A stretch of DNA of 64,000 nt from a virus. Position numbers and translations under genes: made by a program. This document shows, piece by piece, positions 44,201 to 52,172 of the stretch. Below the pieces are notes generated by a model. The model was not told the DNA's origin. It saw only the letters and a program-made list of their open reading frames with translations, and searched no databases. Positions within the stretch are counted from its first letter, which is position 1. Each line of letters starts with the position of its first letter. The DNA lies in the IMG/VR virus record IMGVR_UViG_3300031227_000017, positions 1 through 64,000 of that record; one strand, written 5' to 3'.

Positions 44201-44580
44201 TTCGCTGGTCGCGGCCCGCCATTCATGTTCTGGGTCTGATCACCGATAAGGTGCCCCGGGACGAAGCTGGCGTGGGTAGGTACGCCGCGAACATTGACCG
44301 GCATCATAAACTGTTCGTCATACAATGCCCGTCTGTAAAGGTAGTGCAGATTAGGCCCGTGCGATTCTACGGTTTTGACACTGCCGAGCTTTCCGTACTC
44401 CGGCATCGGGTCACCCATCGCACAAGCCATCCGCACGAAATCCTCTCCCGGCAAAGGCATGCCTGGAGCGTCAAGCGGATAGAACGGAAACTGCTCGTCC
44501 ACGTCAGGTGGCAGTACCGCGTTCGGATCACGGAGAATCTGAAACAGATCACCCGCGTGTGTGTTTAACCCGTTGTCCAT
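41239..44580 (-). CDS. polA: DNA polymerase I with N-terminal UDG-like domain
   Basis: 1113 residues. About 123-290 resembles the family 4/5-type uracil-DNA glycosylase fold (VMIIGKNPLRDE, CLGSDASKW, ATHPAAVHRR). DEDDy exonuclease: AVDAEWHG (D333, E335), HFFRADLPWL, YAQYDADV. Family A polymerase: motif A LIEADYTGAEL, motif B KNVNFGIPYG, motif C QIHDALLFEV. Motif C reads HDA where PolA has HDE: the second acidic residue is lost, the essential Asp kept. In the UDG domain KNPLRD replaces the usual GExPG, so catalysis is doubtful and it may only sense uracil or modified T. The replicative polymerase of this phage. Confidence 0.93.
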   Translation of the reverse strand: MDNGLNTHAGDLFQILRDPNAVLPPDVDEQFPFYPLDAPGMPLPGEDFVRMACAMGDPMPEYGKLGSVKTVESHGPNLHYLYRRALYDEQFMMPVNVRGVPTHASFVPGHLIGDQTQNMNGGPRPAKVMIIGKNPLRDEVEHQQNLVSPAAQIFFDVLTELGVPQTESFDWYCTNLVKFMTLDVQADGLPIAHKKDCEILLQQELRLVRPDYILCLGSDASKWLLGTNYGVNAMVGRVEEYTFPTFERGEDPQYHTCKVMAATHPAAVHRRTELYPELLAQVALFLSLVNGAEIGGRETFIDHRVVSKYRELQNIVDEIIADPDPKRRIIAVDAEWHGENPGEPGAYLRTVQFSSSHGEGICVVLRHQGGSDAFKPSIGHAVSELNRLLQPDPATEYRPRVGGHFFRADLPWLIHEGIDVRKSYEAAPAVELCRAQGGFDTGLMYHAVNETASYRLTDMTVRLTQAPVYDAGLKKAIEGYCKQHSLKKEDLEGFGFLPEWVLHPGSRDPEWGENYAQYDADVTRRIAMAHLDDGGLLDSDWYDNSSWEPYWRNHLASLGVLEMEMTGIMLDRERVDELTSIFMDGRVRLLEDFRQQINWPTFNPESPKQCVAFLFGDEYAFKRDKATGQCIAIRPPDALSLGLTPIKSTGKRPRLWHDLVARGETHQYSPSTDKEVLGILGHHHPLAMQLRDLKFITQVLKMSLRPPLMTEDATAYVQDDDGNRVYGKGLAACVMTDGRVHTHISQNKETGRGSSARPPLQNISKRREGDYSRILGYRRKNKETGEMEAHGDYRRIFPQPLYKAPVRTIFRASPGHVLIEADYTGAELAAIAWLANDRNMIEHVRRNTLPENHPDHHDIHSNTAVRTFQLDCPATKRGLKESGHSPLRVAAKNVNFGIPYGRSAEAIARQCREEGVDVSVAECEQMIAFYFEQYPSVGAFLEACRHRSQNEQWMVGAFGRFRRFITSKERSVIAEQQRQAQNFPIQNTVADAVWQAIYNVQQFRIASPEVPFRMLLQIHDALLFEVPFEQVIPFAIDKTNATGEITRPSVIRETMVNRVPIWPRYLDNTPMPVKEPYFFGIDQDIQINWGEGISSAQAEREGMPEEVYAAISA
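43653..43667 (+). repeat. Dispersed 15-bp motif, copy 5 (exact)
   Basis: GGTACTTAGAAACCA inside the polymerase gene, between the UDG-like and exonuclease domains (VVSKYR codons on the minus strand). Confidence 0.8.
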
Positions 44581-44581
44581 A

Positions 44582-45637
44582 TTAACCGTCCCAGGGATTT
44601 TCTGTCATTATGGAATCTTCCGCATCGCAAGCATCCATAGCTTCACGGATGTTAGTGAGTACGTTCGTCTCGGTGTCGAAGTCGTCCAAGTAGTCAAGGA
44701 CGTCCTGACGCCGCAGGTCGAATCGAGTCTGGGCATCCGGCCCGAGGTACTCTTCGATAGCCGTCGTGCATAACGCGCGAGCTAATGGCGGCTGCGTAAC
44801 GAGAACATTCGCCTCACACTTGCGGGCACCAAAATCGCGGATGTACGTCTGCACGTACTCCGTCTCGTGGTGTCGGTGCGCTGGGCTGGACAAGTCCTGC
44901 CCACCACCGGTGATCAGATTATCGATCCACGTAAACCCGTGCTCCTGAATGAACTCGTGATTCAAGCCGAAGCGTCGAATTGTCAAATTCGTAGGATCGT
45001 AACCGTCAGTACCATCCGCCCACTGCACGCCTTGGAGGTCGCGCAGGTTCTTACGGAGGAAGTTACTGATCTGTAGGCCGGCAGGGTCATGATCACCGCA
45101 GTACAGCAAGACGCATTGCATCCCGCGGGCTTCGGCTTCCTTGAACCTGCGAGAATACTCCGCCCGCTGTAGCATACTCGACCAACCCTTAGAGTTAGCG
45201 ATCGGGATATGGTACGTCTCGCACACGGGTGAGAACAACGTCACGAGGTCAATCTTCTCCACGACCATCTGAACGTAGACTTCCTCAGTCTTCCACCAGT
45301 CGACCGCGTACAGATCACCGGAGCGTCGAGCATGGTCAAGCCACACCTTCAGATCTGCAACAGGTGTACCAGTAGCTGGCGTCTCCACGCCAGAGAATTC
45401 ACGGGACGCTTCCTCGGCCACGAAATCGATAGCCAGCATCCCGGAGCGGCGGCAACGATTGACCCACGTCTCGACCTTGTCGAACTGGTCCTTGTTGATC
45501 GCGCCGCTTTGCTCAAGTAGATAACACCAACCTCGGGAAGATACCCGGAAGCCGATCTGCTCAGACATCTCAGTGAGCAGCCCAGAAAAGTCCTGCAACC
45601 GCTGCTGCGTCATCGTCTGCGTAAAATCAAACGCCAT
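44582..45637 (-). CDS. TOPRIM-domain protein (topo VI A/Spo11-like TOPRIM)
   Basis: 351 residues. VEKIDLVTLFSPVCETYHIPIANSKGWSS followed by CVLLYCGDHDPAGLQIS is the TOPRIM core (Glu, then DHD) with the GDxDPxG wording of topoisomerase VI A. The catalytic-Tyr winged helix of Spo11 is not evident. Sits 1 bp after the polymerase start codon region, between polymerase and primase, so a replication or DNA-cleavage role is likely; exact chemistry unknown. Confidence 0.75.
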   Translation of the reverse strand: MAFDFTQTMTQQRLQDFSGLLTEMSEQIGFRVSSRGWCYLLEQSGAINKDQFDKVETWVNRCRRSGMLAIDFVAEEASREFSGVETPATGTPVADLKVWLDHARRSGDLYAVDWWKTEEVYVQMVVEKIDLVTLFSPVCETYHIPIANSKGWSSMLQRAEYSRRFKEAEARGMQCVLLYCGDHDPAGLQISNFLRKNLRDLQGVQWADGTDGYDPTNLTIRRFGLNHEFIQEHGFTWIDNLITGGGQDLSSPAHRHHETEYVQTYIRDFGARKCEANVLVTQPPLARALCTTAIEEYLGPDAQTRFDLRRQDVLDYLDDFDTETNVLTNIREAMDACDAEDSIMTENPWDG

Positions 45638-45659
45638 CGTAATCTCCTGCTCCCCACAG

Positions 45660-46754
45660 TTAGCAAAGTGGAAGGGTTATTCCACAATCCCTCGCCCGAC
45701 CGTGGATGATGTTAAGTAACGTCGTGCCGTCATAGTCGCCAGGATCGTAACCCGGCGGCAATTCCACTGGCACGATCGGATTGGTTCCCATGTTGGCCAA
45801 GTCGTTCAACGCCGCTCTACTCTCTTCAACTGCCTCGGGATCGAGCAACAGCACAATTGGCTTGTGCTCCCACGTCGCCACCAGCATGTTGATCTGATAC
45901 TGTGTAATATGCTTTCCGAGCAACGCTATGGCCGTATCACCGACAGAGTGAACGTCAGTAGCGCCTTCGGTCACGACCACGTAAGGCTTATCCTTGGCGT
46001 TGTCGTAATTATAAAGCATGAACCGCTTACGCATGCCCGGCAGTCCGTAATACTTTGGAGTCACGTGCCAGTTGGCTTCGCCGATGTATCGACCCTGCCA
46101 TCCGACCAGTTTACCGTGCATGAAGACCGGGAATATGATGCGATCCTGCGCCGTGGCCCAGCGTGAGTTAGACACCACCCGGCAATAGCACACCCGATAA
46201 TGATCCAACACCGCCAGCGAATTCCGCCGGTCGTTGACCATGTACTGGTAAGCCTTGTGCGACGGGGGTAATGACGTAACCGGTGGGCAGTCGCCCGGCA
46301 TCTCTACGATGTCCAGCGTCGGATCAACTGACACGCCCTCTCGGACGGCCATATCCGTTGCTTGGTCACGATGATGCTTGTTACGAAAACCCAGTATAGA
46401 ATCACAAAACGTCTTCCACTTCACTTGATCAGACAAACAATCTTCGTTGTAGCAGCAGACGAGGAATCGCATGGAACGGCCGTTAGCGTCAGGCTGGCCA
46501 AACATGTGATTCACCCACAGCCGCTGGCGGGTATCGTTGCAAAATGGGCAGTTCACGCGATAATACTCGCCTGAGTGAACGACGAAAGTGTGATACTGTC
46601 CTCGCGAAGGATCAAACTGCGAAGAGCACACCATCGCCTCACCCTGATTTGCAACTACGATACCTCCTGGCATGTACTTATTCAACAGCCCATAAAGGGT
46701 TGGACAAAGCGCTTGGCTTTGAGAACTCGCGGCAAATACCGGGTCAGTGCTCAT
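45660..46754 (-). CDS. dnaG: DnaG-type DNA primase
   Basis: 364 residues. Zinc-binding region CPFCNDTRQRLWVNH with a second Cys pair (CCYNEDC), a connecting domain with the basic SRWATAQDRIIFPV and GWQGRYIG strands, and a TOPRIM core VVVTEGATDVHSVG / IVLLLDPEA. Shorter than E. coli DnaG, lacking the helicase-binding C-terminal domain. Makes RNA primers. ATGA overlap with the helicase gene. Confidence 0.88.
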   Translation of the reverse strand: MSTDPVFAASSQSQALCPTLYGLLNKYMPGGIVVANQGEAMVCSSQFDPSRGQYHTFVVHSGEYYRVNCPFCNDTRQRLWVNHMFGQPDANGRSMRFLVCCYNEDCLSDQVKWKTFCDSILGFRNKHHRDQATDMAVREGVSVDPTLDIVEMPGDCPPVTSLPPSHKAYQYMVNDRRNSLAVLDHYRVCYCRVVSNSRWATAQDRIIFPVFMHGKLVGWQGRYIGEANWHVTPKYYGLPGMRKRFMLYNYDNAKDKPYVVVTEGATDVHSVGDTAIALLGKHITQYQINMLVATWEHKPIVLLLDPEAVEESRAALNDLANMGTNPIVPVELPPGYDPGDYDGTTLLNIIHGRARDCGITLPLC

Positions 46755-48424
46755 GTGTCATACCTTGATCCTGCTGCCGGGTGTGCTAAACCTGCCGGCC
46801 CTGCTTGCGACTGCCTATTTTCCACGACACCGACACCGCCGACCTCGCGAACTTCGTCAGCAGTAAGGAAACGACCTCCGGTCTCGTCGACCGAGTATCT
46901 AGCCGTAACATCGTTCATCGTCGCAAACTGGTCGTCGATACGTAGCGTAACCGGTGGTAGCGCCTCATTCGCACGAAATCGCACCTTTGAGGGATTCAAC
47001 CGCCGGCAACCCGTGAGCGGGTCGGGTGTGCCAAGACATAGGCACACGGCTAGATTATTTGCAAAGTCCTTGGACTCGCCAGCATCCGTGTGGTGCATCA
47101 GTTTATGCGGGCGAACCTTACCGGCGTCGCCGCGTAGCTGATGCAGTAACCAAGCAGTGCATTTGAATCGTTCCGCGATCTTCTGTCTCGAATCGTCGGC
47201 AAATCGCTTCAACGCCCACCTGTAGTTAGACTCGTTCATGCCGTTGGCCTGCATGAAACGCTCACAAAGAATACCCGCGTAGTCAATGTAGACAGACCTG
47301 ATAGGCTGCTTCCGCTGTTCGCTCACGCGAGCAACTACAGATACCAGTTCGTCGACACCGCCGCTGCCGCAATTGGGGAAATCCTCTGAACCAGATAGAT
47401 CGACGATCTCCATGCTTCCGCCAAGCCACTCTCGACCCATCTCGTAACGATCACGTTCCGATAGGATCAATTCCTGGCCAGATTGCATCACGCGTTCATA
47501 CTCCGCGATGTTATCTTGCGTGGTCAACTGACTCCAGTCACTCATGCACTCCAGCTTGGTGCGGGGGATTTGTAAAGCGGCTGACCAGATGCGCGGCCGG
47601 ACCTTGCGAGCTGACTCTTCTGCGGTCACGAATATCACGACGCCTCGCTCACGACCGCTGGCCTCTGCGTCATTCCATTCCTGCTTGGCAGACATCACTG
47701 CCATGCCAATACCAAGCGTCGTCTTACCGCCGCCGGTCGGGCCTAGCAGCCCATTAGCGTCACCAACGCGGTCACCGCCCAGCAGATTGTCCAAGAAACT
47801 GACACCCGTGAGTCTAAACTCGTGGGGTACAAGCAGTTCCGTGCCAATCTCTGGCATTACCGGCAACACTGGGAGTTCGTTAATTGAGCTGGCACGATCA
47901 ACTTGTACGTTCATCTGTGTCAGGAACTCACCAATATCGCTAGGGATACCAGCGGGCTGATTCACCACGCGCCGAAGTGGCGCTACAATCGTTCGTTCGT
48001 AAACAAAGCGTTGGAGCACCTGCCGACCGAGAGAGATGTTTCCATCATTCATCTCAGCAGATGGTTCCGCCACGCTGTCCAACATCCCGCCATCGCCAAA
48101 AATAGCTCTCTGCTGCTCTGGGCCGAGCACCAAGTTCGGGTTACCACGCATTTGTTCGTGATACGAGAACTTCAAATTCTCCGGCGTAACCTGCCCGTGA
48201 TGCAAAATCACGTCACATATAGCCAGATAAAGAATGCGAAGAGGCTCTTCATTAGGAAGAAAATGATGCGATCCGATTAAACGAGACGCATCATCAAAAA
48301 GTTGGCGATCCGCGGCCAAGCATATCATCAACCACTCTACCGCTTGCGGTTCGAGTGGAAGCTGTGTTGGCTGCGGGCGTTGAGCTGTAAGCGCAGGGTC
48401 AAGGGATTCTCCTTGGAGCGACAT
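46751..48424 (-). CDS. dnaB: DnaB-like replicative helicase
   Basis: 557 residues. N-terminal helical domain (about 25-180), linker, then the RecA-fold motor: Walker A GPTGGGKTTL, VIFVTAEES, Walker B SVYIDYAGIL, WLLHQLRGDAG (motif H3-like) and a C-terminal Arg-rich region. 5'-3' helicase of the replication fork, partner of the primase next door. The C-terminal 60 residues are a disordered extension. Confidence 0.88.
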   Translation of the reverse strand: MSLQGESLDPALTAQRPQPTQLPLEPQAVEWLMICLAADRQLFDDASRLIGSHHFLPNEEPLRILYLAICDVILHHGQVTPENLKFSYHEQMRGNPNLVLGPEQQRAIFGDGGMLDSVAEPSAEMNDGNISLGRQVLQRFVYERTIVAPLRRVVNQPAGIPSDIGEFLTQMNVQVDRASSINELPVLPVMPEIGTELLVPHEFRLTGVSFLDNLLGGDRVGDANGLLGPTGGGKTTLGIGMAVMSAKQEWNDAEASGRERGVVIFVTAEESARKVRPRIWSAALQIPRTKLECMSDWSQLTTQDNIAEYERVMQSGQELILSERDRYEMGREWLGGSMEIVDLSGSEDFPNCGSGGVDELVSVVARVSEQRKQPIRSVYIDYAGILCERFMQANGMNESNYRWALKRFADDSRQKIAERFKCTAWLLHQLRGDAGKVRPHKLMHHTDAGESKDFANNLAVCLCLGTPDPLTGCRRLNPSKVRFRANEALPPVTLRIDDQFATMNDVTARYSVDETGGRFLTADEVREVGGVGVVENRQSQAGPAGLAHPAAGSRYDT

Positions 48425-48453
48425 AGCGCAAGTCCTTTCCGTACATCACCTGA

Positions 48454-49182
48454 TCATGCACATCCCAATAGTGACCGTAATTTTCTAGCCTCGGTATGAA
48501 GAGTCGCCGGCACGACGTCTCCCCATTCCGCATCGTAGAGATCACACTGGAACACATACTGTAACAAAGCTGCGTCATGAAAGGAAGCCGAATCTTCGAC
48601 AAGTCCTTCCCGCAGCGACACTATGTAACGGTACAACGCGGATGCCGAAACACCGCGATCCCGTAACGCGTACTGATAAGCTGCCTGTCGTGACAGCTTC
48701 AACACTACTATCATAGGCTGGACACCATTGCGTATTGCATTCATGTCCGAGCACAATTGACGTCGCACAGCCGCTACGGCGTGCAATTTATATTCTTCCC
48801 ACCGCTCTACCGCTGCATTGCTCATCAGATAGTTTGGTGCAGGCGCTTTCGCCCCTGGTATTCTATTACCGTGAAACTGTGCGCGAATGAATTCCATAGG
48901 ATCGGCCTTCATCGCCAGCAAAAACTGAGCCACCTTAGCCCACACTGACCGATGCTTCACGCCAAACTTATCTTCCCCGCCGTCCCAGGACGCCATGTGC
49001 TTCTTCCCGTAACTATAGTTACCCGTGGCGTCTCGATGACACAACACATAGACTACCCGCACACGTTTTGCCATTCTTTCAAGCAACGCATCTTCCGGCG
49101 GAGGAGGTAAATCCTCAACACATTCTACCGCTGGCGGGATCGGGGTATCCGGCCAGAGGTTAATTTCACGATGTTCACGCAT
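48454..49182 (-). CDS. Unknown protein with N-terminal REHREINL tag
   Basis: 242 residues. Starts MREHREINLWPD, a variant of the shared tag, followed by a Pro/Glu-rich linker (to about 33) and a mostly helical, basic domain with aromatic residues. Between two helicase genes; may be a loader or single-strand-binding accessory. No family recognised. Confidence 0.65.
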   Translation of the reverse strand: MREHREINLWPDTPIPPAVECVEDLPPPPEDALLERMAKRVRVVYVLCHRDATGNYSYGKKHMASWDGGEDKFGVKHRSVWAKVAQFLLAMKADPMEFIRAQFHGNRIPGAKAPAPNYLMSNAAVERWEEYKLHAVAAVRRQLCSDMNAIRNGVQPMIVVLKLSRQAAYQYALRDRGVSASALYRYIVSLREGLVEDSASFHDAALLQYVFQCDLYDAEWGDVVPATLHTEARKLRSLLGCA

Positions 49183-50680
49183 TGCTTATTTGCCTCTTCC
49201 CGGATAAGCCCTCCTGGGTCCAGCCGAGGTTCTTGTAATGCCGTTTACGCGTATCCGATTTGCGTTTCAACGCAGTATCAAACGCGTCATAACAATCCAT
49301 CAGCAGTCCGCACTCCTTACCCTCGCAAATACGGCTGACGCGTCCAGGTGCCTGCGTATCAAGAATCTCCGATTCCCTGGCATCTACACGATACAACACC
49401 TCAAGCTGCGCGAAGTCCACACCCGTGGCCCATACGTCCGTGGCTATGACCTTCTTCAGCGTTCCGGCCTCAAACCCTTGCCGCAGGTGCTCTCGCCTAT
49501 CTGCATCAGTGGGAATGAAGGTATTTGGTAGCATACCGTTTTTCCGGTAGCGAGCCAAGTCCTCTGGGTCAATACTACCATAACAAAGGTCGAATTCTGG
49601 CAACATATTCCACAGATGAATCGCATGATCCACTGTAGCACAAAGGATTAACACCTGTGTATTCGGATCTCCAAAATTTTCCCGAACATCGTTGGCGACT
49701 GTCTGATTCCTGAATTCGTTTCTCCACACACCCCACCGCATGCGGGGTACGCCACTTTTCCCGCTCGCGGGATTATGCTGCCCGCGAATCGGCAACCACC
49801 GCACGTGGATCGGGACAACCAGCCCCAACGCCACCGCTTCATCGTACGGAAGATGGAATATCTCGCGACCGAACAGCATCTCAAGCTGCGCGTGCGCTCC
49901 ATCCATCCGGCCTTCAGGCGTAGCGGTAAATGCGAAATTCCTGGAGAATCTGTAAGCCCTGCCGAGTTCGTTCGCGGCTGCCCCTGTCATCAGCATGTGG
50001 GCCTCGTCTGCCAGCAAAATGTCGCAGTCGCCATCGGACCGGTGCAAGCTGCCGGCGGTAAAGACCGTAACACGGTCACCAATGAACGACTTGCCACCAC
50101 CAACCTGTCCAACATTCGGAATAGTTCGAGACAACTGCCGCACGATACGTGCAGCCACGTCTTTTGGCCTTACCACGATATGTATCTTGGCTCGCGGGTA
50201 CGCGTGGGCAATCGCCGCAAACATGTACGTTTTACCGAAACCGGTAGCGGCATTGATCAGCCCCAGTTCATTCTGCGCTATCAACTGAAGACACTCTTCT
50301 TGCCGTGCCCGAAATTCAATATGCCTGCCAGCTGCTACCATGTCGAGTTCGTAACAGTCAGGTCGCGCCCGTGCCGGGCTCAGATCTAGGTATTGCAGTA
50401 CGTAACCGTGCTGCTGGAGCCGATGGGTTATCGAGGTGAGAAAACCGAAACCCGTCGTCAGCCGCCCTTCCTCGATCCCATACATATTGCGAGTCTCAAT
50501 ATCGATCGACCGAGCCTGTCCGTCCGGTCCATATCGTTGATGTCCCTGCAATATTGTCTTGTGATCGTAAGTAAGTAACGGCCGAAGCAACTCTACAACT
50601 CGCATATCCAGCGGGCTGTGTCCGTCCGGGCTGATGTCAATCAGCGAGCCAGACCGTCGTACGAGTAAAGTTTGTGACAT
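49175..50680 (-). CDS. SF2 DNA helicase (UvsW-like)
   Basis: 501 residues. N-terminal accessory domain of about 120 residues, then motif I ATGFGKTYM, motif II LLADEAHML, motif III FTATPEGR, and in the second lobe DVWATGVDF and motif VI APGRVSRICEG. The order suits UvsW/RadD-type helicases that unwind branched recombination intermediates. Works with RecA, Rad50/Mre11 and RuvC-like proteins. Confidence 0.87.
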   Translation of the reverse strand: MSQTLLVRRSGSLIDISPDGHSPLDMRVVELLRPLLTYDHKTILQGHQRYGPDGQARSIDIETRNMYGIEEGRLTTGFGFLTSITHRLQQHGYVLQYLDLSPARARPDCYELDMVAAGRHIEFRARQEECLQLIAQNELGLINAATGFGKTYMFAAIAHAYPRAKIHIVVRPKDVAARIVRQLSRTIPNVGQVGGGKSFIGDRVTVFTAGSLHRSDGDCDILLADEAHMLMTGAAANELGRAYRFSRNFAFTATPEGRMDGAHAQLEMLFGREIFHLPYDEAVALGLVVPIHVRWLPIRGQHNPASGKSGVPRMRWGVWRNEFRNQTVANDVRENFGDPNTQVLILCATVDHAIHLWNMLPEFDLCYGSIDPEDLARYRKNGMLPNTFIPTDADRREHLRQGFEAGTLKKVIATDVWATGVDFAQLEVLYRVDARESEILDTQAPGRVSRICEGKECGLLMDCYDAFDTALKRKSDTRKRHYKNLGWTQEGLSGKRQISNA

Positions 50681-50695
50681 ATCATCCCTTCGTAA

Positions 50696-51205
50696 TTACC
50701 AAGCCCGACCCTTTGGTTTAAGGCTTCTAACCGCTGGTCTAACCGACACCACCTCGAACGTCCCGTAGGTCTCCCGATCGTCCTGGAACGGTGAGATACC
50801 CTTGTAGGTACCAACCACCGAGAGCAGTTCAATGAAAGCATCCACGGACAATCCGTAAGGCAGCACGGCATTGACCCCTATCGTGTCGCCAGGACGAAAT
50901 GCCTCGTGTAAGGCATATCGCTCACGGCCATTTTTGTCGTCGTTGGCTGCGACGACCACGCGACGCCACTTCCCAGTGCGTCCATCAATAATTGGGTCCC
51001 ATGCGATCTCCTGCACCAGTTGCTGATACCGATTGACCACCTTAGCGGCATAACGTAACCGCCGTCGCCACCACGACACCAAGAACATAACACGCCCGTT
51101 GTTGTCCCGCGGCATCCTGTAGATCACATTATTCCGTACTGTCTGCTGTCTAGCAAAACCCAAGCATTCGCGATTGAAACGAAGTCGGGCAGTAACCTCC
51201 TGCAT
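50696..51205 (-). CDS. Unknown phage protein
   Basis: 169 residues. Basic N-terminal half with a Trp/Arg-rich stretch (WWRRRLRYAAKVVNRY), suggestive of nucleic-acid binding, and a beta-rich second half. Sits between SF2 helicase and Rad50 genes. No recognised family. Confidence 0.65.
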   Translation of the reverse strand: MQEVTARLRFNRECLGFARQQTVRNNVIYRMPRDNNGRVMFLVSWWRRRLRYAAKVVNRYQQLVQEIAWDPIIDGRTGKWRRVVVAANDDKNGRERYALHEAFRPGDTIGVNAVLPYGLSVDAFIELLSVVGTYKGISPFQDDRETYGTFEVVSVRPAVRSLKPKGRAW

Positions 51206-51245
51206 GGTATCCCTTCCGCACTGAACGGTTAAAAGCTACACGTGG

Positions 51246-52172
51246 TCAAGCGACTGCCCGGGCCTGTGCGTGCTTCTTGTACGCCGGAATCTCTGACCCC
51301 TTCAATAGGTTCTCCGGTAAAAACATGTCCCACTTCGCAGACGTGGCAGCCACAATTTGCTGCAACCACGTCCTGCCAAGGTAGGATATAAAAGCATGCG
51401 ACGCCCGTAGGTCCCCCTGCCAGCCTCCGCCGGCATGCTGCCAGCGTCGCCACAGAAAATTACTTGGTCGCTCCATATCGCTGTCTGACGGACGCCCTGC
51501 GCCCTGCCAGCAGCTACGAACTGTGTTACATAGCGTGTCCCGGTCAGTTACGACCGTGCCACGTGACACCCGTTGCATCGTCGACGGCGTCAGGCCTAAG
51601 GCCATTCGCAGTTTAGACAACCGCTCCGGGTGTTGCTGATCAACGTACCAGCGAGGGTCAAGGATGTAGGCGAGTAAACAAGCCACACGATCACGATCGA
51701 TTGTCGGAATAAATGACAAATCATGCCACGCTGGGTGTATTGCCAGCACCTCCCGCACGTGATCATCTACTTTCCCTGTCTTATGTAGGATAGCGGCCAT
51801 TGAGTAGGATGGATAGTCCACCGCGGTAACGCGGTGCCACCCACCCAAACTTGGTGGCAGTAAACACTGTCTCATGCGATAAAGCGCTACCTCCGGTTGA
51901 TCCCGCTCCTGCTCCGTCTCACACACCAGTGGGCTGGCCACTTCAAGTATGCCATCTTTCCTCAATGCGCAATAACGCGGATACAGTGCCGCAATCAACG
52001 GAGCATTATTTCGAGTACCCAGCATGCGAATGCGGATACCCTGCCTTGCGTCCAGTCGGCCTACAAAATCCCTCTCTGCTGCCCGCGGCGTGTCCATGCC
52101 GTCGGCATACCACACAGCCCCATGAGGATCTGTGTGAAGTTTCAAAGTCGTAATTTCTGTCATCGTACTCAC
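51246..52172 (-). CDS. Unknown phage protein
   Basis: 308 residues from GTG 52172 (overlaps the Rad50 stop) or ATG 52163. Mixed alpha/beta, Trp- and Arg-rich C-terminal half. No motif assigned; co-transcribed with the Rad50/Mre11 genes. Confidence 0.65.
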   Translation of the reverse strand: MSTMTEITTLKLHTDPHGAVWYADGMDTPRAAERDFVGRLDARQGIRIRMLGTRNNAPLIAALYPRYCALRKDGILEVASPLVCETEQERDQPEVALYRMRQCLLPPSLGGWHRVTAVDYPSYSMAAILHKTGKVDDHVREVLAIHPAWHDLSFIPTIDRDRVACLLAYILDPRWYVDQQHPERLSKLRMALGLTPSTMQRVSRGTVVTDRDTLCNTVRSCWQGAGRPSDSDMERPSNFLWRRWQHAGGGWQGDLRASHAFISYLGRTWLQQIVAATSAKWDMFLPENLLKGSEIPAYKKHAQARAVA

